This document shows positions 1 through 8,875 of a stretch of DNA of 64,000 bases, piece by piece. The notes beneath the pieces are model-generated. The model had not been told where the DNA came from, made no database searches, and saw only the letters and a program-made list of their open reading frames with translations. Made by a program: the position numbers and the translations under genes. Positions within the stretch are counted from its first letter, which is position 1. The number at the start of each line of letters is the position of its first letter. Origin of the DNA: DASPHG01 sp963849605 (lineage in GTDB: Bacteria; Actinomycetota; Thermoleophilia; Solirubrobacterales; Thermoleophilaceae); contig CAWKHX010000015.1 in NCBI GenBank assembly GCA_963849605.1, forward strand, positions 620,001 through 684,000. The letters are read 5' to 3'.

Positions 1-2
1 AG

Positions 3-2531
3 CAGGGCGAGGACGGCCCGGGGACCGTCCTCCACTACGCGAGCAATCCCGACAACGTGCTGTTGCGGCCGGGTGGGCGGATCGACCCGCTTCCCGATGC
101 GCCCCTTCCGCGCGACGGGGAGATCTCGTTCGCCGCTTTCGGCCGGTCGGAGTGCCACGGCGGCCGCAACGACAAGTGCCCGGAGGGCTCCGCCGGGAAT
201 CTCTTCAACGAGGTCGTCTCGCGGAGGGTCACGAAGGAGGTCATCGACCGCAGTCGTGAGCCGGGAGGGCCCGACTTCGTGGTCTTCACGGGCGATGTCG
301 GGCGGGCCGCGGGACGCGAGCTCGGCGGGGGTATTGCGGGCAGCAACACGTCGCTCGACAAGAGTTGGGTCCATGAGCGCTGGGAGGAGCAGGTGGCAGA
401 CCGGCTCGCGGATGCCGGCGTGCCGCTGTTCGGCGCGGTGGGCCTCGCTGACCTCGATCGAACCCAGGCCTGCATAAGCGCTTCGACCTGCTCGCCCCCG
501 GAGCTCAGGCAGCGCGCGGGGTTGGGGCCCACGTGGGGCTGGCGCAGGGCGTTCGCGGATATGCCGGCGCCGTGGGGCACGCCGACCGAGGATGGGCCTC
601 TCAACGCCAGCGGCTACAGCTTCAACGCCGTCGCCGACCCTCAGGGGCAGGGCCGTGAGGATCCCGTGGTTGGGCAGGCGCGGACGCACTACGCGATCGA
701 CCTGAAGCGGGGCTCGACGAACGTTGCGCGCCTGATCTTCCTCGACAACTCGATGGGGACCCTGAACTCGTCCGACCCGAACCAGAACCCGATCGACCCC
801 GACGGCCAGCTTCAGTGGCTCGAGCGGATGCTCGCGGACGCACGCGCAAACAGACTGCAGACGATCGTCGCGATGAACAGGCCGACGTACTCGTACCAGG
901 TGTCCGACGCGACTACGTGGGCCACCGACGGGACGGTGCTCGAACAGACACTCCTGAAGTACGGCGTAAAGATGGTCGTGTCCGGCCGGCTCGGCTGGAA
1001 CGGGCGCTACTGGGCGACCGCGCCCGGTCTCCATTCTCCGTGCCCCGGCGGCGCGTATCGCGAGGACGACGCCTACCCGAAGCCCGGCGAGCGCCCGTGC
1101 AGCGATCAGACGGACGAACTAACGAAACAGGTTGACGAGGCGAGTCAACAGCTCGCGGATGCGCTCCAAGGCGTCGGGCCGCCGCCCGCGCCTGGTCAGG
1201 GCGAGGTGCCGCTGCCCGACCCGGGGATTCTGCCCGAGACGGGCCTGCAGGGCCTAATTCCGATGGTCGTGGCGTCGTCCGCCGGCGGCCGGTTCGGGCC
1301 GAGCGGGACGGACGGCGGCGAGGCGGGGAACGGCTGGTGGCACGGCTACACGCTCGTGCGCATGGCCCAGGACGGCCATCCTGAGGAGACGATCGTCGAG
1401 CAGCGGCCTGTCTTCGACTGGGTCAGTATCACCGCGCCGAGCCACGTCCTCAAGCCGCGCCAGCACATGAACCTGATCGGCGAGGGGCGCGAGCCCATCG
1501 GCGTCGATGTGGCGCCGCGATACGACCGCGTCAACTCCTACGCGATCACACACCGCTACGACCTCGTGATGGCCGACAAGGCGAATCCGTCGCTTCCGGC
1601 GCGGGACGCGAACGGCGACTACATCCCCGTCAGCGACAAGGACCCCGAGTGCGAAACCATCGGCTGCATCAATCGCGAGACCGGCGCCGTGTCGGCGAAG
1701 AGCGGGCGCCACGAGCGCGTTTTCACGGTTGCGATTCTCTCGGTCGGCGACAAGGTGGCCAGCTGGCCGATCGTGTTCGAGCCGGCCAAGAGCTTCAAGG
1801 CGACGGTTGCGCAGGTACCCCCGGCGCCGGCGAACCAGGCGCCGCAGCCGCCGGCCACGGTCGTCCTGAACCAGGGGCCGGCCCCCGCGCCTCCGCCTCC
1901 GCCGCCCGCCCAGTTGCCGCAGATCAACGTGCCGCAGATCAACATGCCGGCGCCGCCAGCGCCGCCGCAGCTGCCGATCCCGACGGCCGCGCCCACGCCG
2001 ACTCCGCCGCCACCACCGGCGCCGCCACCGCCGCCCGGAAACGCTGGAGCTCTGCCCTTGTCGCTCGAGGCGCCGATTGCGCCCGTGTCGATCGTGCCGA
2101 CGGTGATTCCGCCGACGCCGCCGCCGGTGAACCCGGCGCCGCCGTCCGGGGGTGCCGCGCGCAAGGAGGCGAAGCAACGCCAGGCCGCGACGGCGAAGTC
2201 GGAGGAGGGCGGCGGTGAGCAGGGAGCCGCCGAGGGCGAGTCGAGCGGCGACAACGGGGCCGCTCAGATGACACGCCGCGACCCGAGCCGGCCGGCACCG
2301 TCATACGGCGAAAGTTCGCGTGACGACAAGCGTTACTCGTTTACCGCGCTGGCGCACTCGGACCAGCCGTCCGCGTGGTCGCGCGGGGCGCTGTACGGCG
2401 GCATGACGCTGGCGATGGCGCTGGCGCTGGCGCTCGGCTGGGGGATCGCGCGGCCGACGCCGAGGCGCAGGCACCCGCCGCGGCCCGCGCCGCAGACTGT
2501 TCGAGACGTTGGACGAAGACCACGTAGTTGA
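3..2531 (+). CDS. Exported calcineurin-like phosphoesterase with degenerate active site, 5' partial
   Basis: The reading frame is open from the window edge, so the N-terminus is missing. A calcineurin-type fold is suggested by the order of segments: a GPDFVVFTGDVG strand (about 270-300), a GAVGLADLD segment where GNHD/E is expected (about 432-458), IVAMNRPTYSY where a HxP strand is expected (about 864-896), and VVSGRLGWNG where the GHxH motif is expected (about 973-1002). The metal-binding Asn/His residues of these motifs are replaced, so it may not be catalytic. The C-terminal third is Pro/Ala rich (about 1815-2150), followed by an acidic/Ser linker, one hydrophobic segment (about 2395-2450) and an Arg/Pro tail, which suggests a C-terminal membrane anchor. 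It is followed after 18 nt by a lipoprotein gene. Family assignment is from pattern only. Confidence 0.65.
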   Translation, partial: QGEDGPGTVLHYASNPDNVLLRPGGRIDPLPDAPLPRDGEISFAAFGRSECHGGRNDKCPEGSAGNLFNEVVSRRVTKEVIDRSREPGGPDFVVFTGDVGRAAGRELGGGIAGSNTSLDKSWVHERWEEQVADRLADAGVPLFGAVGLADLDRTQACISASTCSPPELRQRAGLGPTWGWRRAFADMPAPWGTPTEDGPLNASGYSFNAVADPQGQGREDPVVGQARTHYAIDLKRGSTNVARLIFLDNSMGTLNSSDPNQNPIDPDGQLQWLERMLADARANRLQTIVAMNRPTYSYQVSDATTWATDGTVLEQTLLKYGVKMVVSGRLGWNGRYWATAPGLHSPCPGGAYREDDAYPKPGERPCSDQTDELTKQVDEASQQLADALQGVGPPPAPGQGEVPLPDPGILPETGLQGLIPMVVASSAGGRFGPSGTDGGEAGNGWWHGYTLVRMAQDGHPEETIVEQRPVFDWVSITAPSHVLKPRQHMNLIGEGREPIGVDVAPRYDRVNSYAITHRYDLVMADKANPSLPARDANGDYIPVSDKDPECETIGCINRETGAVSAKSGRHERVFTVAILSVGDKVASWPIVFEPAKSFKATVAQVPPAPANQAPQPPATVVLNQGPAPAPPPPPPAQLPQINVPQINMPAPPAPPQLPIPTAAPTPTPPPPPAPPPPPGNAGALPLSLEAPIAPVSIVPTVIPPTPPPVNPAPPSGGAARKEAKQRQAATAKSEEGGGEQGAAEGESSGDNGAAQMTRRDPSRPAPSYGESSRDDKRYSFTALAHSDQPSAWSRGALYGGMTLAMALALALGWGIARPTPRRRHPPRPAPQTVRDVGRRPRS

Positions 2532-2549
2532 GGGAGGACTGAGGGAGAG

Positions 2550-3389
2550 ATGTATCGACTCGCGACGTTGCTGGCCCTGCTGATCGCGCTCGCCGCCGTG
2601 GGATGCGGCGGCTCGGGGGACGACTCGAATTCGGCGCCCTCAGCCGTCGCCGGAGCGAGTGAGAGCACACCGTCGGGCGACGCCTCCGATGACTCGGCCT
2701 CGAAGGATGAAGCGAAGAGCGACGACGGGTCGAAGAACCCGTCCGATGAGGAGAACGCGGACGCAAGCGGTCCGGCATCTGACTCGGAACACGATCACGC
2801 GGAGACGCTGAGCGACCTATCGCCGAAGGAGCGGAACACCGCAATCGACGGCATCGTCCGGTCGGCGCTGCTTCAGTTCGGTCTGAAGGTGGCCGCCTTG
2901 GACGTCAAGAACGGTGGCCGGGCGCTCGACGTCACGATCACGCGCGCAACCGCCTGCCGTGCGGTTGCCAGCCAGGAGTCGAACATGCTGGTCACCATCC
3001 AGCACGGCGCGCCCATCGTCAAGTCGGCCCGATTCGGGGTCGAGGGCTCGGACAAGGAGCTCGGCTACTACGTGCTCGGCTGCAAGAAGCCCGAGATGCC
3101 GAACGGCGCCGGCCGTGTCGTCTTGGAGCACGACGGTGTCGGCGGCCCGTACACGTCGAAGACGTTCGAGATCGAGAGCAAGCACTGGGCGCTCGAATGG
3201 GAGAACCAGGGTGCCTCACTCGCGGTCATTCTCTATCCGCGCGACGAGAAGGCGAAGCACAACTATGCAAAGCCCGTCGGCTCGAAGAAGCCCGAAGCGG
3301 GACGCTACGACTACACGGGCGGCGGCAAGTACCTGGTCAAGGCGTACGGCCAGGGCGCCTGGAGCATCCGGGTGAAGGAGATCGGGTAG
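2550..3389 (+). CDS. Predicted lipoprotein with acidic Ser/Asp-rich linker
   Basis: 279 aa. The N-terminus is a lipoprotein signal: a short hydrophobic stretch ending in AVGCGG, so Cys19 is the likely lipidated residue. Residues about 20-90 form a low-complexity Ser/Asp/Glu/Lys linker, probably spanning the cell wall. Residues about 95-279 look like a compact globular domain. I do not recognise the domain and give no function. A GGGAG-type ribosome site (gagggagaga) sits just before the ATG. The gene lies in a same-strand run of exported proteins (3-6056), so it is probably co-transcribed with its neighbours. Confidence 0.75.
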   Translation: MYRLATLLALLIALAAVGCGGSGDDSNSAPSAVAGASESTPSGDASDDSASKDEAKSDDGSKNPSDEENADASGPASDSEHDHAETLSDLSPKERNTAIDGIVRSALLQFGLKVAALDVKNGGRALDVTITRATACRAVASQESNMLVTIQHGAPIVKSARFGVEGSDKELGYYVLGCKKPEMPNGAGRVVLEHDGVGGPYTSKTFEIESKHWALEWENQGASLAVILYPRDEKAKHNYAKPVGSKKPEAGRYDYTGGGKYLVKAYGQGAWSIRVKEIG

Positions 3390-3402
3390 CGCCGCAGGTG
3401 AC

Positions 3403-4542
3403 GTGGCTCGCAAGGATGCACTGACCGTCCTCTTCCTCGGCCTTGCGCTGGCCGTCTCCGGCTGCGGCGGAGACGACAGTTCGGGGCTCGCGACGCTGCG
3501 CCCGCCGGTCGATCCGCAGGACTACCTCGAGTGGGGAGAGAACGCCGCGCGCGTCGGCGGCATCAGCGCGGCCGATGTCGCCGCCGGCGCCACGATGGCG
3601 GTGTACCCGCCTGACGGCGGCGAGCGGCCGAGCTCGTGGTTCCTCGTACGCGACGACCGCTGGACCGACGCGGTGATCGCGGCGCAGTTCGCGACCAAGC
3701 CGATCAACGCCGGGCTCGGCGTGATCGACAAGGACTACGTGCCGACTCCGACCGTGGACACGCTCGCGCGCGTGAATGTGACGGGCTACCCGAAGGGCAA
3801 GGGGCTGGAGGCCGCTGTGCTGGGGAAGGCGGGCACGGACGTCTTTGTCGCCCTCAAGGACCGCAGGCTCAAGATGACGCAGCTGAAGGAGCAGACGCCG
3901 TTTGACCTCGCCGAGAAGGTCGTGCCCTTCCACGGCGGCGCTGCACGCAAGTACTCGACATCGATAGTCGTCGCCTCCGCGGACGAGAGCTCGTACGCGC
4001 TGCCTGCCGCTGCATGGAGCGCATACAGCGGCGACGCGCTCGTGCTCACGGAACGCGACACGCTCCCTGCGGCCACGCGGCGGGTGATCGCCCAGCGCGA
4101 GAAGCTGACGCTCGAGCGGCCGACGATTTATGTGATCGGACCGGAGAGCGTGATCTCCGAATCGGTCGTCGCGGAGCTGTCGGCCTACGGCGACGTGAAG
4201 CGCGTGGCCGGCGACTCGGCGGTCGAGACGGCGATCGCGCTCGCGCGCTACCGCGACCCGGAGACGCTCTTCGGCTGGGGCCTCCGACGTGCGCCGGCGA
4301 ACTTCTCGCTCGTCAACGAGGACGACTGGGGCGACGCGGTCGGGGCCTTCACGTTCGCGGCAAAGGGTCCGCAGGCCCCGCTCCTCTTGACCGATTCGGC
4401 CGACCAGCTCCCGGCGCCGCTCGAGCGCTACCTGGAGGATCTGAGCGGGTCACAGCCCAGCCATGGGTTCGTGTTCGGCGACGCCGAGAGCATCGGCTCG
4501 GCCGAGTTCCAGCAGTTCGACGAGGCGCTCGGGACCCGATGA
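3403..4542 (+). CDS. Lipoprotein with cell-wall-binding repeat 2 (CWB2-like) domains
   Basis: 379 aa with a GTG start 13 nt after the preceding stop. The signal ends in AVSGCGG, a lipobox with Cys about residue 21. The mature part shows repeated segments typical of the CWB2 family (PF04122). One is a stretch ending in GDALVLTERDTLPAATRRVI, followed by a strand reading PTIYVIGPESVIS and then VKRVAGDSAVETAIALARY. A second reads DDWGDAVGAFTFAAKGPQAP and LLLTDSADQLP. In Firmicutes and Actinobacteria such repeats hold proteins to the wall polymer. Here they are fused to a lipid anchor, so the protein could bridge membrane and wall. The stop overlaps the next ATG (ATGA), implying coupled translation. 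Confidence 0.7.
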   Translation: MARKDALTVLFLGLALAVSGCGGDDSSGLATLRPPVDPQDYLEWGENAARVGGISAADVAAGATMAVYPPDGGERPSSWFLVRDDRWTDAVIAAQFATKPINAGLGVIDKDYVPTPTVDTLARVNVTGYPKGKGLEAAVLGKAGTDVFVALKDRRLKMTQLKEQTPFDLAEKVVPFHGGAARKYSTSIVVASADESSYALPAAAWSAYSGDALVLTERDTLPAATRRVIAQREKLTLERPTIYVIGPESVISESVVAELSAYGDVKRVAGDSAVETAIALARYRDPETLFGWGLRRAPANFSLVNEDDWGDAVGAFTFAAKGPQAPLLLTDSADQLPAPLERYLEDLSGSQPSHGFVFGDAESIGSAEFQQFDEALGTR

Positions 4543-5075
4543 GAGACGTGCTCAAGGTGATCGCCTGCGTCGTGGCCCTCGCCGTCTCGGGCTGCGCGTT
4601 CGGCGGCGACGAAGCCAGCGGCCCGGCGGCGGCGCTGACGCCGCCCGAGACGTCGTGGCTGCCCGGCCAGGACCCGCTCGGCGCCTACGGCGAATTCGCG
4701 GCGATCTTCGACCCCGCGGTCGACTTGGCGAAGCGGCGGCTCGAGCAGCGCGAGCTCGAGCTCGAGCGGATCGAGAAGGCGAAGGTCGCCGCACGCAAGC
4801 GCGCCGAGGAGGCGGCGCGGCGGGCTTACGAACGGGCGAAGCGACGCGCGGAGCGCGCGTACAAGCGCGCGCTCAGGGAGGCGGCACGCCGGCGCCGTGA
4901 GCAGCAGGAGCGCCTCCGCCTGCTCAAGGAGAAGCTCGCGCGGAAGAAGCGCGCGTACGAGCGCAAGCGCCGCGTGGAGGTGGGCCGGGAGTGCCGCCTG
5001 CCGGGCGTGCGTGAGCGGTATCGGTGCAGGGTCGGCAAGCTGCCGGAGCCGGAGAGCGGCGAGGACGGCAAGTGA
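4539..5075 (+). CDS. Small lipoprotein with a long, highly charged Arg/Glu/Ala helix
   Basis: 178 aa. The ATG at 4539 overlaps the upstream stop; the same frame is open further upstream, but this start gives a clean lipoprotein signal (…ALAVSGCAFGG). From about residue 65 to 150 the protein is almost entirely Arg, Lys, Glu and Ala with AYERAK/AERAYKR-type heptads. It is predicted to be a single long charged alpha helix or coiled coil. A short C-terminal part has two Cys (RECRLPGVRERYRCR) that could form a disulphide. Function is unknown; a rigid spacer or wall/DNA-contacting rod is possible. It overlaps the next gene (GTGA). Confidence 0.7.
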   Translation: MRDVLKVIACVVALAVSGCAFGGDEASGPAAALTPPETSWLPGQDPLGAYGEFAAIFDPAVDLAKRRLEQRELELERIEKAKVAARKRAEEAARRAYERAKRRAERAYKRALREAARRRREQQERLRLLKEKLARKKRAYERKRRVEVGRECRLPGVRERYRCRVGKLPEPESGEDGK

Positions 5076-6056
5076 GGGGCCGGGTCGCGGGCACTGTCGT
5101 GCTCATCGCGGTCGTCGCGGCAGCGGCTACCTCCGCCGCCGAAGCGTCGTTTCCCGGCCGCAACGGGCGGATCGCGTACTCCAGCCTGCCGGCTCAGGAC
5201 GAGCCCAGGGCGATCCACACCATGAGCGCAGCCGGTGACGACGACCGGCAGCTGACGCGCAGCGGGTGGGCCCGCAACCCCGCCTGGTCGGCGAACGGGC
5301 GGCGGATCGCCTTCGACCTCGCTGACGACCGCGACGGGCCGTCTCAGCTCTACGTGATGCGAGCGAACGGACGCCACAAGCGGCGCGTCCCGACAGGAGC
5401 AGCTCGATGCGCACAACCCGTCGTGGGCGCCGGACGGGCGGCGGCTCGTCTTCCAGGGGTGCCCGCGCGACTCGGAGTGCGATGAGGACTCGATCTTCGT
5501 CGTCGGCCGCCGCGGTGGGGGGCTGCGGCAGATCGCCGCCGAGGGGATGGATCCCGTCTGGGCGCCGAACGGCCGCTGGATCGCCTATGCCGGGAAGCTG
5601 CGCGAGGAGGGGTGCCGGACGATCATCCTCGTACGACCCTCCGGGAGGCGAGCGCACGCGGTGCTGCCCGACGAACCGGATGAGAACAGCTTCTGCCCGG
5701 GCGCCTCCGGCATGGACTTCTCGCCGAGCTCGCGCAAGCTCGTCTACCTGGCCGTCCGTGCGCGCAAATCGGGCACTTTTCCGGATCCCGTCACCGGCGA
5801 GAACCGGCCGCTCTACGCGTACGACCACGCCATGTACACGGTCGGGCTGGACGGCGAGGACCAGCGGCTCATCACGTCGCGGGCGATCGAGGACCACGGC
5901 TACCTCCTCGCGCCGTTCGCCTGGTCGCCCGACGGCGACTGGCTCCTGTGGCGCGACGATCGCGGCACCTTTGTCGCCCATCCGGGCGGCGGCGGCGACC
6001 GGCGGATCGCCGGTCCGAGCCGCGGTGGCGGCGACTACGCCTGGCAGCCGGTCTAG
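5072..6056 (+). CDS. Secreted TolB/WD40-like beta-propeller protein, frameshifted near 5391
   Basis: The GTG at 5072 overlaps the stop of the previous gene. A Sec signal (RVAGTVVLIAVVAAAATSAAEA) precedes SFPGRNGRIAYSS, a common start of PD40/TolB-type propellers in Thermoleophilia. Blades carry the typical pattern NPAWSANGRRIAF, NPSWAPDGRRLVF, DPVWAPNGRWIAY and FAWSPDGDWLLW. Continuous homology needs a one-base skip at about 5388-5393 (…RRVP, then RQEQLDAHNPSW), within cgtcccgac, most simply one extra C. Corrected length is about 327 aa. Such propellers usually bind peptides or glycans; the substrate is not evident. Confidence 0.75.
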
Positions 6057-6071
6057 CCCGCCGGTTCCGGG

Positions 6072-6100
6072 TTGCTTTCACGCGCCAGCCTGCTTACACT
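6072..6100 (+). promoter_or_regulatory. Predicted housekeeping-type promoter of the ECF sigma gene
   Basis: TTGCTT (6072-6077) and TACACT (6095-6100) are separated by exactly 17 bases, 37 nt before the ATG at 6137. This is a good match to a primary-sigma promoter. It suggests the ECF sigma factor is transcribed separately from the upstream lipoprotein run. Confidence 0.55.
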
Positions 6101-6136
6101 GCCCCGCTCTGGCCAAGGGAAGAAAGCGCAGGGGCC

Positions 6137-7123
6137 ATGGGGGAGAAGGTTCCTAGGATCTATTGCGTCGTGCCGTGGGAGCTCGCGGACGAGCTCCACG
6201 AGGATCTGCGCACGCATTTCCACAGCGATCCGAACATCGACGTCGTCGTGGAGCGGCGGCGGCGCGAGCGTCGCAGCAGCACCCAGCGGCGGCACGCTGA
6301 GGTCGACGCCGTGCGCGACCATCGCAAGATCCGCAACGTCGACGGCCGCCGGGTCGGCGACCGGCGAGCGGCGGTGGCCGCGATCGAGGCGCCGACGCTG
6401 CCGAAGCACGTCCGCCCGCACGCGGACCGGCTGACTTTTCTCGAGCGGCTCGAGCCGAGCGATCAGCATCACGAGGACCTCGACACGGCGAGGCTGGTCA
6501 CGCGCCACCAGGCCGGCGACAAGGAGGTCTTCGCCGAGATCTACATGCGCTACTTCGATCGCGCCTACTCATACCTGCGGATGGCGCTGGATGACGAGCA
6601 CGCCGCCGAGGACACGACGCAGCAGGTCTTCATGAAGGTGATGGAGGCGCTGCCGCGCTATGAGCGGCGCACCCAGCCGTTCCGCGCCTGGCTCTTCACG
6701 ATCGTTCGCAACGAGGCCATCCGGCACCTCGAGAAGCGCGGCCGGCTGGAGATCACCGACCCGGTCGAGCTGACGAACCGGCGCGAGGATCGTTCGGCGA
6801 CAGCCCCGGCCGAAGGGCTCGATGCGCTGAAGTGGGTCAGCGACCGCGAGATCCTGATGCTGATCGAGCGCCTACCGATGGCGCAGCGCCAGGTGCTGAT
6901 GCTGCGTTACATGATGGACCTGACGACGGCGGACATTGCCGCCGTGCTCGGCCGCTCGACCCAGGACGTGCGCACGCTCCAGTCGCGGGCGCTGCGCTTC
7001 CTCGAGCAGCGCCTCAAGGCACTGGGCCGGGCGCCGCGCCACCGTCAGCCGACGATCCAGATGACTCGCCGCCGGGGCGGCCAGCCCGTCCTGCGCGCGC
7101 GCCGCTTCGAGCACCGGCCGTAG
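6137..7123 (+). CDS. ECF-type RNA polymerase sigma factor with basic N-terminal extension
   Basis: 328 aa; the ATG at 6137 is chosen because of the promoter just upstream and the start MGEKVPRIYCVVPWELADEL. Residues 1-120 are an extra domain rich in Arg/His that ordinary ECF factors lack. Sigma region 2 follows (about 125-195: VTRHQAGDKEVFAEIYMRYF, AEDTTQQVFMKVMEALPRY, FRAWLFTIVRNEAIRHLEKR). Region 4 is at about 240-300 (LIERLPMAQRQVLMLRYMMD, then LTTADIAAVLGRSTQDVRTL). A basic tail ends the protein. It would direct RNA polymerase to a specific set of promoters. No anti-sigma gene is adjacent; the N-terminal extension could do the sensing instead. It converges on the phosphoesterase gene downstream. 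Confidence 0.85.
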   Translation: MGEKVPRIYCVVPWELADELHEDLRTHFHSDPNIDVVVERRRRERRSSTQRRHAEVDAVRDHRKIRNVDGRRVGDRRAAVAAIEAPTLPKHVRPHADRLTFLERLEPSDQHHEDLDTARLVTRHQAGDKEVFAEIYMRYFDRAYSYLRMALDDEHAAEDTTQQVFMKVMEALPRYERRTQPFRAWLFTIVRNEAIRHLEKRGRLEITDPVELTNRREDRSATAPAEGLDALKWVSDREILMLIERLPMAQRQVLMLRYMMDLTTADIAAVLGRSTQDVRTLQSRALRFLEQRLKALGRAPRHRQPTIQMTRRRGGQPVLRARRFEHRP

Positions 7124-7139
7124 CGCGGCTTACTGCGCA

Positions 7140-8688
7140 TCAGCGCAGGCCCAGGCCCCGCCGGATCGAGTCGGGGCTGCTGAACACCTGCTCCAGCCGG
7201 GGCGCCTCGAAGTCGTAGCCGACGCGCTCGAGGTACCCCGAGGTGACCATCTCGCGCAGCTCCGCGTGCGGCGCCTCGGTCTGCGGCGGGATGTCGATCC
7301 CGCCAGTCACCGGGTCCGTCGCGCACGGCTTCGACACGACCGTCTGCGGATCGGGCAGGTCCGGCACCTCGAAGTTCGGGTTCGCGAAGTCGAACGCGAG
7401 CCCGATGTTGCCATGGTCGTTCGGCCCGATCTGCGCCGGGTCCGTCTTCGCCGCGGCGTCGCGCGAGGTGAGCGGCGCGAGCCCGTACCGGTACTCGATC
7501 ATCGCGAGGATCGACGAGTGGTCGTAGTTGAAGTGGCTGACCCCGCCTCGGGTCACGTACGGCGAGACGATCACGCCCGGCACGCGCATGCCCATCTGGT
7601 TGAAGCCGAGCGCCGAGTCGTCATCGGCGCTCGCCGGCAGCAGCGGGGGCGCCACGTGGTCGAAGAACCCGCCCCACTCGTCGTAGTTGACGAAGAGCGC
7701 GCCGCGTTCGAAGTTCGGCGAGCTCAGGAACGCGTGCACGATGTCCGACATGAACGCCTGTCCCGTGCGGACGTCGCCGTGCGGGTGCTCGTCCGCGGAG
7801 ACCCCGTTCGGCTCGCCGGCGAAGCTCGCCCCAAAGAGCGGATCGACGAACGAGACGTTCGGCAGCTTCCCGGCCGCCGCGAGCGCGTAGAACTCCTCCA
7901 CCCGCCCGGTGTGCTGGAGCATCCGCGGGCCCCACAACAGGGAAACCGGGATGTCCGAGGCGAAGTAGCGGGCCGAGAGGCCGGCGTCGCGGAGGCGATC
8001 GAAGATGTTCGGCCACGGGAAACCGGCCGTCTGGGCGGCGCCCTGGATGACCGGCGTGTTCTCCTTGAAACCCTTCGCCGTCGCCGCCCACTGGTACAGG
8101 CGGTTCGGGATCGTCGGCCCGAGCAGCGAGCAGAAGTAGCGGTCGCAGGCCGTGAACTCCTGCGCGAGCGCCGGGATGAACGGCAGGTCGCGACTCCTCG
8201 TAGTAGCCGATCGCGAAGTCGTCGTTCTCCCCCGCGAGGAAGCCGTCCATCGCGCCGCCGTTCACCTGCGCTCGCCCGCCCTCCCAGGAGTGGTCGGGGT
8301 CGGAATGGCCGCAGCCCTGGTACTCGCCCTGGAGCCGGTATGTGGACTTGAGGTTGCCGCCGTCCTCCGGGTCCGGGTACTGGAGCCCCGCCTGCATCCC
8401 GTCAGCGCCCGGAAGCCAGCCGAGGTAGTGATCGAACGAGCGGTTCTCCTGCATGATCACGACGAAGTGGTCGATCGGGATGTCGCCGGGCGCCGGCAGC
8501 CCGCCGCCGCCCTGCGCCTTCGCCGCCTCGTTCAGCAGGGTGCCGAGCGGCAGCGCCGTCATCCCGGCGAGGCCCGCCGCGTACGCCGTCCCGCGCAGGA
8601 AGTCGCGCCGTCGCATGACGGCGTCCGGGAAGCGTGTCTCCAGCTCCTCGATGCGCTCGAGCGTCCTGATCTCGCGGCGGTCCAGCAT
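7140..8688 (-). CDS. Tat-exported phosphoesterase (phospholipase C / acid phosphatase family), frameshifted near 8192
   Basis: Start ATG at 8688 with an aggggga ribosome site. A twin-arginine motif (MRRRDFLRGTAYAAGLAG) begins about residue 25. The phosphoesterase family (PF04185) is recognised by DHFVVIMQENRSFDHYLGWL, a HSWEGGRAQVNGGAMDGF segment, NVSFVDPLF, FVNYDEWGGFFDHV and GVIVSPY. The N-terminal part (to EESR, about 8190) and the rest (DLPFIPALAQEFTACDRYFC onward) lie in different frames. One extra base about 8189-8195 explains it, and the total length then gives 515 aa, normal for the family. It would release phosphate or headgroups from phospholipids or phosphate esters outside the cell. 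A 31-bp element lies 36 nt upstream. Confidence 0.85.
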
Positions 8689-8724
8689 CGGTTTCCCCCT
8701 ACCTCGTGGTCGGTGCTTCTGTAG

Positions 8725-8755
8725 TAAGCACGTGCGAGGGGGCCGATTTGTCTCG
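8725..8755 (-). promoter_or_regulatory. 31-bp conserved upstream element, copy A
   Basis: Read on the minus strand this is CGAGACAAATCGG, four bases CCCC, then CTCGCACGTGCTTA. It ends 36 nt before the phosphoesterase ATG. 29 of 31 bases are identical to copy B at 14257-14287, which sits in the same orientation before another secreted-protein gene. It contains the palindrome GCACGTGC. It could be an alternative-sigma promoter or an activator/repressor site. Confidence 0.55.
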
Positions 8756-8875
8756 ATGGATTTCGCGTCACAAACGGCCGAGCTGGCGGGTTGTGCTCTC
8801 GGACGGCTCTGGCCCCAGGACGACTCGTGCAAGTTTGCATCCCGGGGCTCGTTTTCGATCAGGGAGGCATTGGCA

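Noticed and set aside
1254..2177. Long minus-strand open frame rich in Arg
   Set aside because: It is a shadow of the plus-strand phosphoesterase gene; its Arg/Gly composition follows from the Pro-rich stretch on the other strand.
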